Assembly (NCBI GenBank): GCA_036571765.1
Contig: BROE01000010.1
Location: 9,636,101-9,700,100, forward strand
DNA: 64,000 nucleotides
Source: Plecoglossus altivelis
Lineage: Eukaryota > Chordata > Actinopteri > Osmeriformes > Plecoglossidae
Reading direction: 5' to 3'
Shown piece after piece: positions 63,926-64,000 of the stretch. The notes beneath the pieces are model-generated. The model ran no database searches. It saw only the letters and a program-made list of their open reading frames with translations, and was not told where the DNA came from. Position numbers and translations under genes: made by a program. How positions within the stretch are numbered: the first letter of the stretch is position 1; every line of letters begins with the position of its first letter.

Positions 63926-64000
63926 ATGCTTCCCTGTTCTGACTCCAAGAGCAGGGGTGCAGGGAGTCATTTGCTAATTGGTTTGCAGAGGGAGTGCAGT

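Larger units (their letters stand above)
52691..64000. other. Intergenic, far 5' side
   Basis: No gene was recognised. The ATG-started frames at 54274-54654 (minus, 126 codons) and 63101-63565 (plus, 154 codons) have no domain, and the second is built around AC and CT simple repeats. Short tandem repeats lie at 53368, 54755 and 58693, an inverted repeat at 58555 and CA-rich sequence at 63826. Confidence 0.65.

Overview
The window is vertebrate nuclear DNA, most likely from a teleost fish. It is AT-rich and rich in microsatellites, and it holds one convincing protein-coding gene. That gene, on the minus strand at 40568-42661, is a single uninterrupted coding exon for SLITRK1 (SLIT and NTRK-like protein 1), a neuronal type I membrane protein with two leucine-rich-repeat modules. 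A degraded tRNA-derived SINE of the DANA/HE1 (V-SINE) type at about 47085-47264 fits a fish genome. No bacterial features, CRISPR array, tRNA gene, rRNA gene or second coding gene could be supported.

Layout. Positions 1-38150 lie downstream of slitrk1 and form a gene desert with low-complexity tracts, palindromes and G/C runs. About 38150-40567 is the probable slitrk1 3' UTR, with AATAAA candidates, a Pumilio-type site and a TA repeat. The CDS follows. Upstream of it is a probable 5' leader of about 0.85 kb with small upstream ORFs, and a minus-strand TATAAATA box at 43530-43537 is the best core-promoter candidate. Positions 43540-64000 are the 5' flank. They hold a complex CT microsatellite, the SINE with a minisatellite just beside it, an RE1/NRSE-like REST site at 48322-48342, and a CpG-enriched patch at about 51830-52230.

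How it fits together. The only gene product is a synaptic adhesion receptor, so the flanks are best read as its regulatory neighbourhood. The RE1-like site about 5.7 kb upstream fits neuron-restricted expression of a SLITRK gene. The start codon was set to the ATG at 42661. A 5-residue-longer reading frame exists but would start at a TTG codon (42676), and an in-frame stop at 42728-42730 with no intervening ATG limits the frame.

The most distinctive unexplained structures are palindromes. A 62-bp nested palindrome at 27977-28038 can fold either as one long hairpin or as two tandem hairpins. A 29-bp palindrome at 26633-26661 is made of two facing AP-1 sites. A 14-bp palindrome at 28137-28150 is made of two overlapping octamers. 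Nothing here supports a wholly new gene system. All readings of homology are by eye and from memory of the families.
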